This document shows, piece by piece, positions 48,140 through 57,029 of a stretch of DNA of 64,000 nucleotides. Both the position numbers and the translations under genes were made by a program. The DNA is taken from the NCBI RefSeq assembly GCF_002242805.1, contig NZ_MCGQ01000041.1:160811-224810 (forward strand), given 5' to 3'. The notes beneath the pieces are model-generated. The model was not told the DNA's origin, did no database searches, and worked only from the letters and a program-made list of their open reading frames with translations. The DNA comes from Streptomyces diastatochromogenes (lineage in GTDB: Bacteria; Actinomycetota; Actinomycetes; Streptomycetales; Streptomycetaceae). The stretch's first letter is position 1. Every line of letters starts with the position of its first letter.

Positions 48140-49894
48140 TCAGCCCTTCTTGAGCACCAGCTCGGTGTTCCGGTCGGCCGCGCTGCCCGCGAGGGTCGTC
48201 CTGGCACCGGGCGCGTTGTAGGCCAGCTCGCGGTAGAGGGCGGCGAGGCCGGTCTGGGAGAGGTCGGCGAAGTCCGTGCGGTGCGGGGCGGCGGACTCGA
48301 TCAGGGTGGTGAACAGGGAGATCGTGCCGTCCTTGTTGTCCACCAGCTCGACGACGCGGGCGAGGTGGGGGTAGTCGATGTGCGAGGCGGTGGAGATCTC
48401 CCAGAAGGAGCGGCCGCCGGAGGCCTGGTGCGGGGTGATGACGTTCTTGTGGATGTGGCCGTTCACCCAGGCCAGCACGTTGCCGTGGGAGGCGAGGAGG
48501 GACACCACCTCGGCGCCGTTGTGGCGGCGCTCCCCCGGGTGGGCCGGGTCGCGGCGGGTGTTGGTCATCGTCTTGCTGGTGTGGTGGCTGAAGACGACGG
48601 CGTAGGAGTCCTTGTTGTCCTTGAGCGTCTTGTCCAGCCACTTCAGCTGGGCGGTGCCGACGGAGCCCTCGTAGTGGCCGCCCGCGTCGGTGGTGTCGAG
48701 GCTGATGCCGATGACGTCGTCGGAGATACGGAAGGCGTAGTACTGGGTGCCCGCGTCCAGGTTCGCCGAGGAGTAGCCGTGGCCGACCGGGCCGTGGCCC
48801 TGGTGGGCGGGGTCCAGGTGGGCCTTCAGATAGTCCGCGGAGGTGTACGGCGCCCGCTTCTCGTCCGGGGTGACCGAGCGCATGGAGCGGGCGTGGGCCT
48901 TGAGGAAGTCGCGGTAGCCGACGCCCTTGGGGTCGGTGGCGTTCTTGATGGCGTCCTGGAGCTTCTTGGCCTCGGCGGCGGAGACGTTCATCAGCTTCTT
49001 GCCGCCGATGGCCGCCTCGGCGAGGTAGGGGTCGCCGTGGGAGCCGTAGCAGCCGAGCGGGAGGGAGTCGTGGTTGCCGACGGTGGAGTACCAGGGCAGG
49101 TTGAGGCCGGGGCTCTTCACCTCGCGGACGGCGGCGGCCAGGAAGCCCTTCAGGTACGGGAAGCCGAGCGCCTTGTCGCCGTCGCGGGTGGTGGAGTCGG
49201 GCTGCCAGTACAGCTTGAGGCCGCTGTTCTGCACGCCCTCGTAGTGCCGCGGGTCCCCGGAGTTGGGGGTGATGCGGCCGCCGCTCATCACCTTCATGAA
49301 CCACTCCAGTTCGGAGTGGGCGTTGTTGTCGGTGTTGTCGCCGGTGGTCATCACGAAGTGCAGCGGGGCGCCGGTGACGGGGGCGCCGCGCAGCGCGTTG
49401 ACCCGCTCGACGAGCGAGATGGCGCCGGGCACGGTCAGCGCCTCCTGCGGGCGCCAGGCGTGCGGGTCGGTGGAGCGCAGGTACTCCAGCCGCAGCGGGT
49501 GCTGGACGTCCTGCAGGTGCAGGTCGGTGAACTGCACGAAGGCGGCGAGGGTGGTACGGCGGCTCGCGCGGCCGGACTTGGGCGTGGCCAGCTCGCTGCG
49601 CACGACCCGCTTCCAGCCCGGGCCGTCGCCCAGGCGCCGGTAGCCGGAGCTGTTCCGGGGGGCGGCGACGGAGGACAGGGTGGTGCCCTTGGTGTAGGGG
49701 GCGAGCGGGCTCGCAGCGGAGGCCTGCCGGGAGTGGGCGACGGGCGCCTCGGCGGCTCTGGTGGCGGCCTGGCTGTCGGTGGTGCGCAGGGCGTAGCCGA
49801 CGCCCGCGGAGAGCGAGACCGCTCCGGCGGCGGCGAGGACGGTACGGCGGTGGACCCCCAGTGCGGAGGTGGCGACAGAGCGTATGCGCGACAT
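48140..49894 (-). CDS. Tat-exported metallophosphoesterase (PPA1498-type)
   Basis: The 584-residue protein has a twin-Arg signal (GVHRRTVLAAAGAVSLSAGV) and the calcineurin-like phosphoesterase motifs: FVQFTDLHLQ, TTGDNTDNN, VGNHD, FSHHTSKTM and NGHIH. These residues form a two-metal site that hydrolyses phosphate esters. The ATG at 49894 has GGGGAG upstream; an in-frame start 57 codons earlier would lose the signal. Its substrate is not known. The family is restricted mainly to actinobacteria, recalled as TIGR03767. Confidence 0.9.
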   Translation of the reverse strand: MSRIRSVATSALGVHRRTVLAAAGAVSLSAGVGYALRTTDSQAATRAAEAPVAHSRQASAASPLAPYTKGTTLSSVAAPRNSSGYRRLGDGPGWKRVVRSELATPKSGRASRRTTLAAFVQFTDLHLQDVQHPLRLEYLRSTDPHAWRPQEALTVPGAISLVERVNALRGAPVTGAPLHFVMTTGDNTDNNAHSELEWFMKVMSGGRITPNSGDPRHYEGVQNSGLKLYWQPDSTTRDGDKALGFPYLKGFLAAAVREVKSPGLNLPWYSTVGNHDSLPLGCYGSHGDPYLAEAAIGGKKLMNVSAAEAKKLQDAIKNATDPKGVGYRDFLKAHARSMRSVTPDEKRAPYTSADYLKAHLDPAHQGHGPVGHGYSSANLDAGTQYYAFRISDDVIGISLDTTDAGGHYEGSVGTAQLKWLDKTLKDNKDSYAVVFSHHTSKTMTNTRRDPAHPGERRHNGAEVVSLLASHGNVLAWVNGHIHKNVITPHQASGGRSFWEISTASHIDYPHLARVVELVDNKDGTISLFTTLIESAAPHRTDFADLSQTGLAALYRELAYNAPGARTTLAGSAADRNTELVLKKG

Positions 49895-50125
49895 GGCGCG
49901 ATCTCCCCGAGTGCGAACGCGTCGGCAGTGGTCGCGGGCGATCGCTCTCGCGAACATCCCGCTCGCTCTGGATGCTTGGCACCGGGAATGACCTGTACGT
50001 GAACACGACAGCAACGCGCAGCGCCGATCACCGTACGTGGATCTCTGGCCACCCTTCACGCCCACGACCGCTCCTCGGGCGGCCGGGCAACGGTCACTCC
50101 GTGTTCATTTTCCGGGGTAGTGCAG

Positions 50126-50572
50126 CTATTCGACCCGCCCCGCCGCCGGCCGCTCGTGCCACAGCCGCAGCGCCGTGTCGATGAGCGGCACCCGGTTCAG
50201 ACCGGGTACGGCGGCCAGGTCCTGCCAGGCGGCGAAGTCGGTGGAACCGCCGACCTCGTGCCGGAGTTCACCGTCGGTCACCTCACCCGCGTAGACGAGC
50301 CGCACGCCGTGATAGTCCGTACGGCGGCCGAACAGACGGGAGCCGGTGAGCCGGAGGGAGTCCACGCCGAGGAGACCGGTCACCTCGATGCGGTAGCCGG
50401 TCTCCTCGGCCACCTCGCGGCGGACGGTGTCGTACGGGTCCTCGCCGTGCTCCATGCCGCCGCCCGGCAGCACCCACTCGGGGGTGCCGTCGGGGCCCGG
50501 CGAGCGGGCGAGCAGGATCTGTCCGTCGCGGACGCACACGGCGTAGGCCGCCACCCTCAGCTTCCGTCGCAT
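50126..50572 (-). CDS. NUDIX hydrolase
   Basis: The 148-residue protein has the full Nudix box GGGMEHGEDPYDTVRREVAE followed by ETGY, including the REVAEE metal ligands. It hydrolyses nucleoside diphosphate derivatives; the substrate is unknown. The ATG at 50572 starts MRRKLRVAAYAV. It follows the divergent/co-directional PNPOx-like gene with a 9-nt gap, so co-transcription is likely. Confidence 0.92.
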   Translation of the reverse strand: MRRKLRVAAYAVCVRDGQILLARSPGPDGTPEWVLPGGGMEHGEDPYDTVRREVAEETGYRIEVTGLLGVDSLRLTGSRLFGRRTDYHGVRLVYAGEVTDGELRHEVGGSTDFAAWQDLAAVPGLNRVPLIDTALRLWHERPAAGRVE

Positions 50573-50581
50573 GGACGGACG

Positions 50582-51547
50582 TTAGCGCGCGGTGTCCGGG
50601 TTGGCGGGCGAATATTCCGGCGCGGACCAGCGCAGGGGCAGGGCGGCGGGAGTCTCCACCGCCTCCTCGACGGTGAAGCGGACCGTCCGCTCGCCGTCGG
50701 CCGTGAACTCGGTACGGGCCTCGCCGGTGAGCTGCAGCACCGTGCCGGTCGTCCAGTCCAGGAAGAGCAGCCCGGCGCGCGGGTCCGTGCGCAGGTTGCC
50801 GAGGGTGAGGAACATGGCGTTGCCGGCGTAGTCCGGCCAGGTCAGTTCGCGCGGTGAGACGACCTGGACGAAGCCGGGGTTGCCGCCGCGGTGGCTGACG
50901 TCGGCTCCGCCGGGGTGTGCGGTGGCCAGGAAGAAGGTGTCGGCTGCGGCGATGAACTCGACCTGGTCCGCTTGCAGTTGGTCCGTCCGTCGGGGTGCTC
51001 CCGGGGTGCGGTCGTCGATCCGCTCGTACGACTCCCGGCGCTGGATGTATTTGGGGCAGTTGGAGAAGACGTGGTCCGCTTCTATGGCGAAGCCCCTTGT
51101 TGTCGGCCTCAGCCGACCATTCAGGCGCATGCGGCGGCGGGTGCGGGGGTCGAGGGCGATGGTACCGACGAGGGTGCCCGGGGTTTTCAGGGCCATGGTG
51201 AGTGGGTCAGTCAGGTCGTCGTTCGGGTGTGGGTCATCTGTGGTTGCTCGCGCAGTTCCCCGCGCCCCTTTGGGTTGGCTGTCCAGCCGTTGGCCAGAAT
51301 CCGCGACCACGGACATCTGGCGGGGACCCGTGGCCCGGACGAAACCGGGTGTGCCCGTGAGCGCCGAAGCCCACACCCTCCCCGTCGCCGGATCCGCCGC
51401 GCCCACCACCAGCAGGGGCTGAAGCTCCAGGAAAGCCGCCGCGACCGGCTTGATGTCCTGGCCGAGGGAGCGGCCGACGTGGTCGGCGCGGTCCCGGACG
51501 CCGACCAGGTCCTGCAGGGCGCGCGAGCCCGCGTGATAGCCGCTCAT
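50582..51547 (-). CDS. PNPOx-like flavin-binding split-barrel protein with repeat insert
   Basis: The 321-residue protein has a pyridoxamine 5'-phosphate oxidase-like FMN-binding fold, with HRGGNPGFVQV and the late LFLDWTTGTVLQLTGEA segment. The N-terminal part reads VGAADPATGRVWASALTGTPG. A roughly 30-residue insert, including QPKGARGTAR, comes from an interspersed repeat (51249-51274) and lies between two fold elements. Reactions in the family range from flavin reduction to F420 or nitroreductase activity; substrate is unknown. It starts at ATG 51547, 2 nt after the VOC gene stop, in a three-gene unit with VOC and NUDIX genes. Confidence 0.88.
   Translation of the reverse strand: MSGYHAGSRALQDLVGVRDRADHVGRSLGQDIKPVAAAFLELQPLLVVGAADPATGRVWASALTGTPGFVRATGPRQMSVVADSGQRLDSQPKGARGTARATTDDPHPNDDLTDPLTMALKTPGTLVGTIALDPRTRRRMRLNGRLRPTTRGFAIEADHVFSNCPKYIQRRESYERIDDRTPGAPRRTDQLQADQVEFIAAADTFFLATAHPGGADVSHRGGNPGFVQVVSPRELTWPDYAGNAMFLTLGNLRTDPRAGLLFLDWTTGTVLQLTGEARTEFTADGERTVRFTVEEAVETPAALPLRWSAPEYSPANPDTAR
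51249..51274 (-). repeat. Interspersed Streptomyces repeat inside the PNPOx-like gene
   Basis: The minus strand carries AAAGGGGCGCGGGGAACTGC and then GCGA, the core of a repeat I recognise as very common downstream of Streptomyces genes. It is translated in frame as QPKGARGTARA within residues about 92-100. It is unrelated to the two other repeats found inside genes in this window. Confidence 0.7.
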
Positions 51548-51549
51548 GG

Positions 51550-51996
51550 CTAGAAGAAACCGCAGGTCGGGGCGTCCGCGTGCGGGGCCGGGGCGCTCTC
51601 GGCGCCGAGCGGTCCGGAAATCTCCAGGCGGGTGCCGTCCGGGTCGTGGAAGAAGATTCCGCCCGAGGCCGCCCCCTCCCGGTGGGCCACCACGCCCTCG
51701 TGGGCGAAGTCGACCCCGGCGCCGCGCAGCGCCGTCTCGTACTCCCGGACCCGCTCGATCGAGTCGGCCGTGAAGGCCAGGTGGTGCAGTCCGGCCCGGC
51801 CGCCGTCGTACACCCCTTGCGCCTGCTGCCAGAGGGTGAGGACGGGGCCTTCGCCGCCGTCGCCCAGGAACGCGTACCGACGGTCGTCCTCCTTGCCCTC
51901 GGTGAGCAGGGTGAAGCCCAGGACGTCCCGGTAGAAGGCGAGCGAGCGGTCGAGGTCGGTGACGTTGAGGCCGGTGTGGCCGGTGCGCAGAGTCAT
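51550..51996 (-). CDS. VOC-family metalloprotein (glyoxalase/bleomycin-resistance fold)
   Basis: The 148-residue protein has two VOC modules: the first around GHTGLNVTDLDRSLAFYRDV with a metal His, the second with GIFFHDPDGTRLEIS, which ends in the Glu ligand. Such proteins act as lyases, dioxygenases or drug-binding immunity proteins. Substrate is unknown. The ATG at 51996 is divergent from a CGNR-type regulator, suggesting that the regulator controls it. It heads a set of three co-directional genes with the PNPOx and NUDIX genes. Confidence 0.9.
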   Translation of the reverse strand: MTLRTGHTGLNVTDLDRSLAFYRDVLGFTLLTEGKEDDRRYAFLGDGGEGPVLTLWQQAQGVYDGGRAGLHHLAFTADSIERVREYETALRGAGVDFAHEGVVAHREGAASGGIFFHDPDGTRLEISGPLGAESAPAPHADAPTCGFF

Positions 51997-52011
51997 GGCT
52001 TCCCTTTCAGG

Positions 52012-52047
52012 CTTATAACCTTCGACTTCACGTTAGAGGGTTAGAAG
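52012..52047. promoter_or_regulatory. Imperfect inverted repeat in the VOC-CGNR intergenic region
   Basis: CTTATAACC (52012-52020) and GGTTAGAAG (52039-52047) are inverted copies with one mismatch. A third GGGGTTAG copy lies near 52077-52084. They are candidate sites for the CGNR regulator or for RNA polymerase control of both genes. Confidence 0.4.
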
Positions 52048-52101
52048 CGGAAGCGCAACCGGTCACGTACCCTTGAGGGGTTAGCCGAGAAGGAGTGCCC
52101 G

Positions 52102-52644
52102 ATGTCCGCCGCCCGCGATCCCCGCCCGCTCACCGGTGAGCCGCTCGCCCTCGACCTGATCAACACCCGGTGGAACAAGGAGGGCGTCACCCAGGACCTG
52201 CTCGCCGACGCCGAGGGGCTCGCGGTGTGGCTCGCGAGCAACGGGCTCGACGGCACCCACGCGGCCGACGCGGCCGTACTGGACCATCTGCGCCAGGCGC
52301 GGGAGGCGCTGCAGGCCGCGGTGGACGGGTCACTGGCCGAGGGGGCACCGCTCGTCGACGCCGTCCTCGCGCACGGGCGCATCCGGCCCCGGCTGACCGA
52401 GCGGGGGGCGGCCGAGGAGCCCGAGTTCGCCGACCCCGCCTGGGGCCCGGCCTGGCTGGCCGCCCGGAACTACCTGGAACTTCTGGCGCAGGCCCCGGAC
52501 CGGATCCGCGGCTGCGCCCACGAGTCGTGCATCCTGCACTTCTTCGACACGTCCAGGAACGGCACCCGCCGCTGGTGTTCGATGGCCGGGTGCGGCAACC
52601 GGGCGAAGGCGTCCCGTCATTACGCCCGCTTGAAGGAGAACTGA
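52102..52644 (+). CDS. CGNR zinc-finger regulator with ABATE domain
   Basis: The 180-residue protein has an N-terminal ABATE domain (GEPLALDLINTRWNKEG) and the C-terminal CGNR zinc finger. The finger has Cys pairs CAHESC and CSMAGCGNRAKASRHY. The finger binds DNA and the first domain probably senses a ligand, so this is a stress- or ligand-responsive transcription regulator. GAAGGAG lies about 10 nt upstream of the ATG. Its divergent position next to the VOC gene suggests it controls that unit. The identity of the signal is unknown. Confidence 0.9.
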   Translation: MSAARDPRPLTGEPLALDLINTRWNKEGVTQDLLADAEGLAVWLASNGLDGTHAADAAVLDHLRQAREALQAAVDGSLAEGAPLVDAVLAHGRIRPRLTERGAAEEPEFADPAWGPAWLAARNYLELLAQAPDRIRGCAHESCILHFFDTSRNGTRRWCSMAGCGNRAKASRHYARLKEN

Positions 52645-52801
52645 GCGAATTACGGACCAGACAGGTCCAATCCACTCAGAACCCATCGCGGGTTTTCCCC
52701 ATACATCCATATCGATTCGGTCAACGGTCCCCAAATTTCGGCCCTTTGGGTAAAGCTGTGCCCTCGTCCGGCACTGGATTCTTTACCTACAAGGGATGCC
52801 G

Positions 52802-55800
52802 ATGACCCACACCCCCGAGCGCGACCCGATACCCGGCCACAGACGCCTGGCCCGCATAGGCCTGGCCGTGGGCGTGGTGGCCGCTCTCTGCGCGACCGGG
52901 CCGATACCCCTGGCCCTCGCCGCGGACGCGCCGCCCGCCGCGGCCACCGACCCCGGCGTCAAGTCCGCCCATGACAAGCTCGGTTCGGACGACGCCGACC
53001 TGCTCGCCGAGGCCAAGGCGGACGGCGACAAGAACGTCACGATGATGATCGCGACCGCGCCCGGGAAGACCGAGCAGGTCACCGAGGAGCTGGACGCGGT
53101 CAAGGGCGGCTCGGTGGGCCGTACCTACGACAAGCTCGGCTACGTCCGCGCCACCGTCCCGACCGCCAAGGCGGACTCGGCGATCGCGGCCGCCGCGAAG
53201 CTCTCCTCGGTGCACGCCATCGACCTGCGCCAGGAGATCGCGCTCGACGACCCGACGCCGAACGCGGACACCGCCAAGTCGGCGACGGCCACCAAGACTT
53301 ACCCGGGCCCCGGCAAGGACACCCCCGCCGAGAACCCGTACAACCCGTCCTTCGAGACCGGCGCCGTCGACTTCGTCGACGAGCACCCGAAGGCGGACGG
53401 CCGGGGCGTCACCATCGGCATCCTCGACTCCGGCGTCGACCTCGGACACCCGGCGCTGCAGAAGACCACCACCGGCGAGCGCAAGATCGTCGACTGGGTC
53501 ACCGCGACCGACCCGATCCTGGACAGCGACGCCACCTGGCGGCCCATGGTCACCGCGGTCTCCGGCCCGAGCTTCAGCTACGGCGGCCAGACCTGGGCGG
53601 CGCCGGCGGGCTCGTACCAGATCAGCACCTTCAAGGAGTCCGCGACCACCGGCGGCGACGAGAAGGGCGACCTCAACCGGGACGGCGACACCACCGACAG
53701 CTGGGGCGTCCTGTACGACGCGGCGGCCGGCACGGTCACGCTCGACCTGAACAACAACCACGACTTCACCGACGACACGCCGATGAAGCCGTACAAGGAC
53801 GGCTACCAGATCGGCTACTTCGGCACCGACGACCCGAAGACGGACGTCGTCGAGCGGGTGCCGTTCGTCGTGCAGATCCGCAAGGACGTCCCGATGGACC
53901 CCTTCGGCGGGTCCTGGGTCGGCAAGAAGGCCGACTTCGTCAACATCGGCGTCATCGAGTCCGAGCACGGCACCCACGTGGCCGGCATCACCGCCGCCAA
54001 CGGCCTGTTCGGCGGCGAGATGAACGGCGCGGCCCCCGGCGCGAAGATCGTCTCGTCCCGTGCCTGCACCTGGACCGGCGGCTGCACCAACGTCGCCCTC
54101 ACCGAGGGCATGATCGACCTGGTCGCCAACCGGGGCGTCGACATCGTCAACATGTCGATCGGCGGCCTCCCGGCGCTGAACGACGGCAACAACGCGCGCG
54201 CCGAGCTGTACACCCGGCTCATCGACACCTACGGCGTCCAGCTGGTCATCTCCGCGGGCAACTCCGGTCCCGGCGCCAACACCATCGGCGACCCCGGTCT
54301 GGCCGACAAGGTGATCTCGGTCGGCGCGGCCATCTCCCGGCAGACCTGGGCCGCCAACTACGGCTCGCAGGTGGAGAAGCGGTACGCGATGATGCCGTTC
54401 TCCTCCCGCGGCCCGCGTGAGGACGGCGGCTTCACGCCGACCCTGGTCGCGCCCGGTGCCGCGATCAACACCACCCAGACCTGGCTGCCGGGCTCCCCGG
54501 TCGCCGAGGCGGGCTACTCGCTGCCGGCCGGCTACTCGATGCTCCAGGGCACCTCGATGGCGTCCCCGCAGGCCACCGGCGCCTCCGCGCTGCTGCTGTC
54601 GGCCGCCAAGCGGAAGGGCATCGACCTGACGCCCGCCACGCTGCGCACGGCGCTGACCTCGACCGCCGACCACATCAAGGGTGTGCAGGCGTACGAGGAG
54701 GGTGCGGGCCGCATCAACATCGTGGACGCGTGGGACGCGATCCGCGACGACGCGACCGCGCACGACTACACCGTGAAGGCCCCGGTCGACACCGCGCTCG
54801 ACCAGGCGCTCAAGACCCCGGGCTACGGCACCGGTCTGTACGACCGCGAGGGCGGCCTGAAGGCCGGTCAGAAGAAGACGTACGACGTCACCATCACCCG
54901 TACCTCCGGCCCGGACAAGGCCGTGTGGCACGAGCTGCACTTCGAGAACAACGCCGGTGACACCTTCCGGATCCTCGGCGACGACGTCGTGCGGCTGCCG
55001 CTGAACCAGCCGGTGACCGTCAAGGTCCAGGCGGCGCCGCGGTCGGCGGGCATCAAGAGCGCGATCCTGGAGGTCGACGACCCGAGGACGGAGGGGGTCG
55101 ACAAGCAGATCCTCACCACCGTCGTGGTCTCCACCCCGGTGAACTACACCTACTCCGCGTCGAGTTCGGTGCAGCGCAACAGCACGCAGTCGTACTTCCT
55201 GAACGTGCCGGTCGGCGCCAAGTCCCTCGAGGTCGCGATGAGCGGGCTGACGGACAAGAGCCAGACCCGGTTCATCGCGATCCACCCGTACGGCACTCCG
55301 GTCGACAACACCGGCACCCCGTACTGCTACAACAACTACCTCGACGGCAACGGCTGCAAGCCGGACGTCCGCTCCTACGCCGACCCGCAGGCCGGTGTCT
55401 GGGAGATCGAGGTCGAGTCGCGCCGTACCTCGCCGCTGCTCGACAACCCGTACACGCTGGACGTCTCCGTCCTCGGCGCGGCCTTCGACCCGGAGACCGT
55501 GACCGTGCCCGAGGCCAAGGTCGGCACCCCGGCCACCGCCTCCTGGAAGGTGACCAACAAGTACGCGGCCCTCGACGGCAAGCTGGTCGGCGGTCCCCTC
55601 GGCTCCTCCAAGACGGCCCGCCCGTCGATCAAGGAGGGCGAGACCCAGACGACCACGGTGGACGTCCCGGCCGGTGCCAAGTCCCTGGACGTGGCCATCG
55701 GAAACGTATCTGATGCGGCCGCCGATCTTGACCTGACCGTGTACGACGCGAGCGGCAAGCAGGTCGCGCAGTCCGCGGACGGCGACTCGGAGGAGGCGGT

Positions 55801-56104
55801 CTCCGTCCCGTCCCCGGCCGCCGGCACGTACACGATCAAGGTCGTGGGCTACTCGGTCCCGTCCGGTTCGACCGACTACGACTACCGGGACGTGTTCTTC
55901 TCCTCCACGCTCGGCACCGTCACGGTCGACGACGCGACCCCGGTCAAGCTCGGCACGGGCGACTCGGCCACGGTGACCGGCCAGGTCACGGCCGCCGCCG
56001 AGGCCCCCGCGGGCCGCGAGTTCTTCGGCCGGCTGCAGCTGGTGAACGCGCGCGGCACGGTCGCGGGCGTCGGCAGCGTGAAGATCGAGAAGGTCACGCC
56101 GTAA
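52802..56104 (+). CDS. Secreted S8-family serine peptidase (subtilase)
   Basis: The 1100-residue protein has a signal peptide (RLARIGLAVGVVAALCATG then ADAP) and a propeptide to about residue 160. The subtilisin triad is D209 in GILDSGVD, H389 in EHGTHVAG and S585 in GTSMASP. About 500 C-terminal residues form beta-rich domains that may be cell-surface or substrate-binding modules. AAGGGA gives the best spacing to the ATG at 52802, rather than the ATG at 52796. It degrades extracellular protein, as expected for nutrient scavenging during development. A 15-bp hairpin follows its stop. Confidence 0.94.
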   Translation: MTHTPERDPIPGHRRLARIGLAVGVVAALCATGPIPLALAADAPPAAATDPGVKSAHDKLGSDDADLLAEAKADGDKNVTMMIATAPGKTEQVTEELDAVKGGSVGRTYDKLGYVRATVPTAKADSAIAAAAKLSSVHAIDLRQEIALDDPTPNADTAKSATATKTYPGPGKDTPAENPYNPSFETGAVDFVDEHPKADGRGVTIGILDSGVDLGHPALQKTTTGERKIVDWVTATDPILDSDATWRPMVTAVSGPSFSYGGQTWAAPAGSYQISTFKESATTGGDEKGDLNRDGDTTDSWGVLYDAAAGTVTLDLNNNHDFTDDTPMKPYKDGYQIGYFGTDDPKTDVVERVPFVVQIRKDVPMDPFGGSWVGKKADFVNIGVIESEHGTHVAGITAANGLFGGEMNGAAPGAKIVSSRACTWTGGCTNVALTEGMIDLVANRGVDIVNMSIGGLPALNDGNNARAELYTRLIDTYGVQLVISAGNSGPGANTIGDPGLADKVISVGAAISRQTWAANYGSQVEKRYAMMPFSSRGPREDGGFTPTLVAPGAAINTTQTWLPGSPVAEAGYSLPAGYSMLQGTSMASPQATGASALLLSAAKRKGIDLTPATLRTALTSTADHIKGVQAYEEGAGRINIVDAWDAIRDDATAHDYTVKAPVDTALDQALKTPGYGTGLYDREGGLKAGQKKTYDVTITRTSGPDKAVWHELHFENNAGDTFRILGDDVVRLPLNQPVTVKVQAAPRSAGIKSAILEVDDPRTEGVDKQILTTVVVSTPVNYTYSASSSVQRNSTQSYFLNVPVGAKSLEVAMSGLTDKSQTRFIAIHPYGTPVDNTGTPYCYNNYLDGNGCKPDVRSYADPQAGVWEIEVESRRTSPLLDNPYTLDVSVLGAAFDPETVTVPEAKVGTPATASWKVTNKYAALDGKLVGGPLGSSKTARPSIKEGETQTTTVDVPAGAKSLDVAIGNVSDAAADLDLTVYDASGKQVAQSADGDSEEAVSVPSPAAGTYTIKVVGYSVPSGSTDYDYRDVFFSSTLGTVTVDDATPVKLGTGDSATVTGQVTAAAEAPAGREFFGRLQLVNARGTVAGVGSVKIEKVTP

Positions 56105-56126
56105 CGGGGCTGACCTGAGGTGAGGT

Positions 56127-56160
56127 GAGGGGCGGGTGTCCGGAGGGACACCCGCCCCTC
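56127..56160. terminator. Bidirectional terminator between protease and membrane-protein genes
   Basis: GAGGGGCGGGTGTCC (56127-56141) pairs perfectly with GGACACCCGCCCCTC (56146-56160) around GGAG. The hairpin reaches into the stop codon of the convergent gene at 56159. Confidence 0.85.
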
Positions 56161-57028
56161 ACGGTTTGCCGGTCGGCTCCTCGTCCTCGGACGGGCACGT
56201 GGTGTGCCGCGAGTCGGGCAGCGCCTCGGTGATCCAGGCGCGGTCGGCGGCCACGCGGGTGTCGCCGACGGACCACCGGCTCGCGGTCTTCTGCCCCTGG
56301 TCGACGCCGACGAGCACGTGCTGCCCCTTGTGCGGGGCCGGCGTCGCGTCGTCGTCGAGGAGGAAGGCGACCTCGGCCGGGCCGTGGGCGGGCTTGTAGG
56401 AGCGGGTCACGGTCAGCACGATCCGGGTCCAGGGGGTCTGCGGCTGCGGATCCACCGCGGCCACCGTGCCCTCGACCACCAGCTTGGAGCAGGCCAGAGC
56501 CTGCGCCGGGTCGGAGGGCCGGCCGCTGTCGCCGGAGTACTCCGGGCTCCGGGCGTCGCTCTTCGCGTCGGCGCTGCTCCCGCCCATCGACTCGTCCGCT
56601 CCGGTGTGCGTCACGAGCCAGCCGAGCCCGGCGACCATGCTGAAGGCCGCCCCGAAGGCGAGCGAGCCGAGCGCGAGGCGCAGGGCGCGACGCGGGCCGG
56701 ACGGGCGCCCCGGGCGGGTCGGGCGTACGGGAGCGGTGGGGCGTGTGGTGCTCCGGGGGCGTTTCCCGGACGGGGCGCTCCGGGCGGGGCCCGCCGTGGC
56801 CCCGGCCTCCGCAGCCGCCTGCTCCTCCCCCTGCTCCTCCCCGGTCAGTGCCTCCGCGAGCCAGGTCAGCTGGTCCTTCAGCAGCGCCACGTCGGCCTCG
56901 GCCGAGCGGTGTTCGCTCAGGTAGGCGGCGTCCCCGCGGGCTTCATCGGGCAGGGGCTCGCCCGTGATCGCGGCCATGAGCGCGTCCATGCCGGCGTACT
57001 CCCCCGCGCCCTCGTGTTCGGCGGTCAC
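56159..57028 (-). CDS. Membrane protein linked to the ECF sigma factor (possible anti-sigma)
   Basis: The 289-residue protein has an N-terminal cytoplasmic region (about 1-110) rich in Ala and charged residues. It then has one membrane helix (RLALGSLAFGAAFSMVAGLG, about 115-140) and an extracytoplasmic C-terminal domain (about 175-289, with LACSKLVVEGTVAAVD). Its GTG start lies 1 nt after the sigma-factor stop, an arrangement typical of a sigma/anti-sigma pair. The N-terminal part shows no HxxxCxxC zinc motif, so it is not a ZAS-type anti-sigma. A regulatory role for the sigma factor is inference from position. Confidence 0.75.
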   Translation of the reverse strand: MTAEHEGAGEYAGMDALMAAITGEPLPDEARGDAAYLSEHRSAEADVALLKDQLTWLAEALTGEEQGEEQAAAEAGATAGPARSAPSGKRPRSTTRPTAPVRPTRPGRPSGPRRALRLALGSLAFGAAFSMVAGLGWLVTHTGADESMGGSSADAKSDARSPEYSGDSGRPSDPAQALACSKLVVEGTVAAVDPQPQTPWTRIVLTVTRSYKPAHGPAEVAFLLDDDATPAPHKGQHVLVGVDQGQKTASRWSVGDTRVAADRAWITEALPDSRHTTCPSEDEEPTGKP

Positions 57029-57029
57029 G

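Noticed and set aside
52787..55285. Long minus-strand open frame opposite the S8 protease
   Set aside because: It is a codon-bias shadow. The plus-strand protein has a full catalytic triad and signal peptide.
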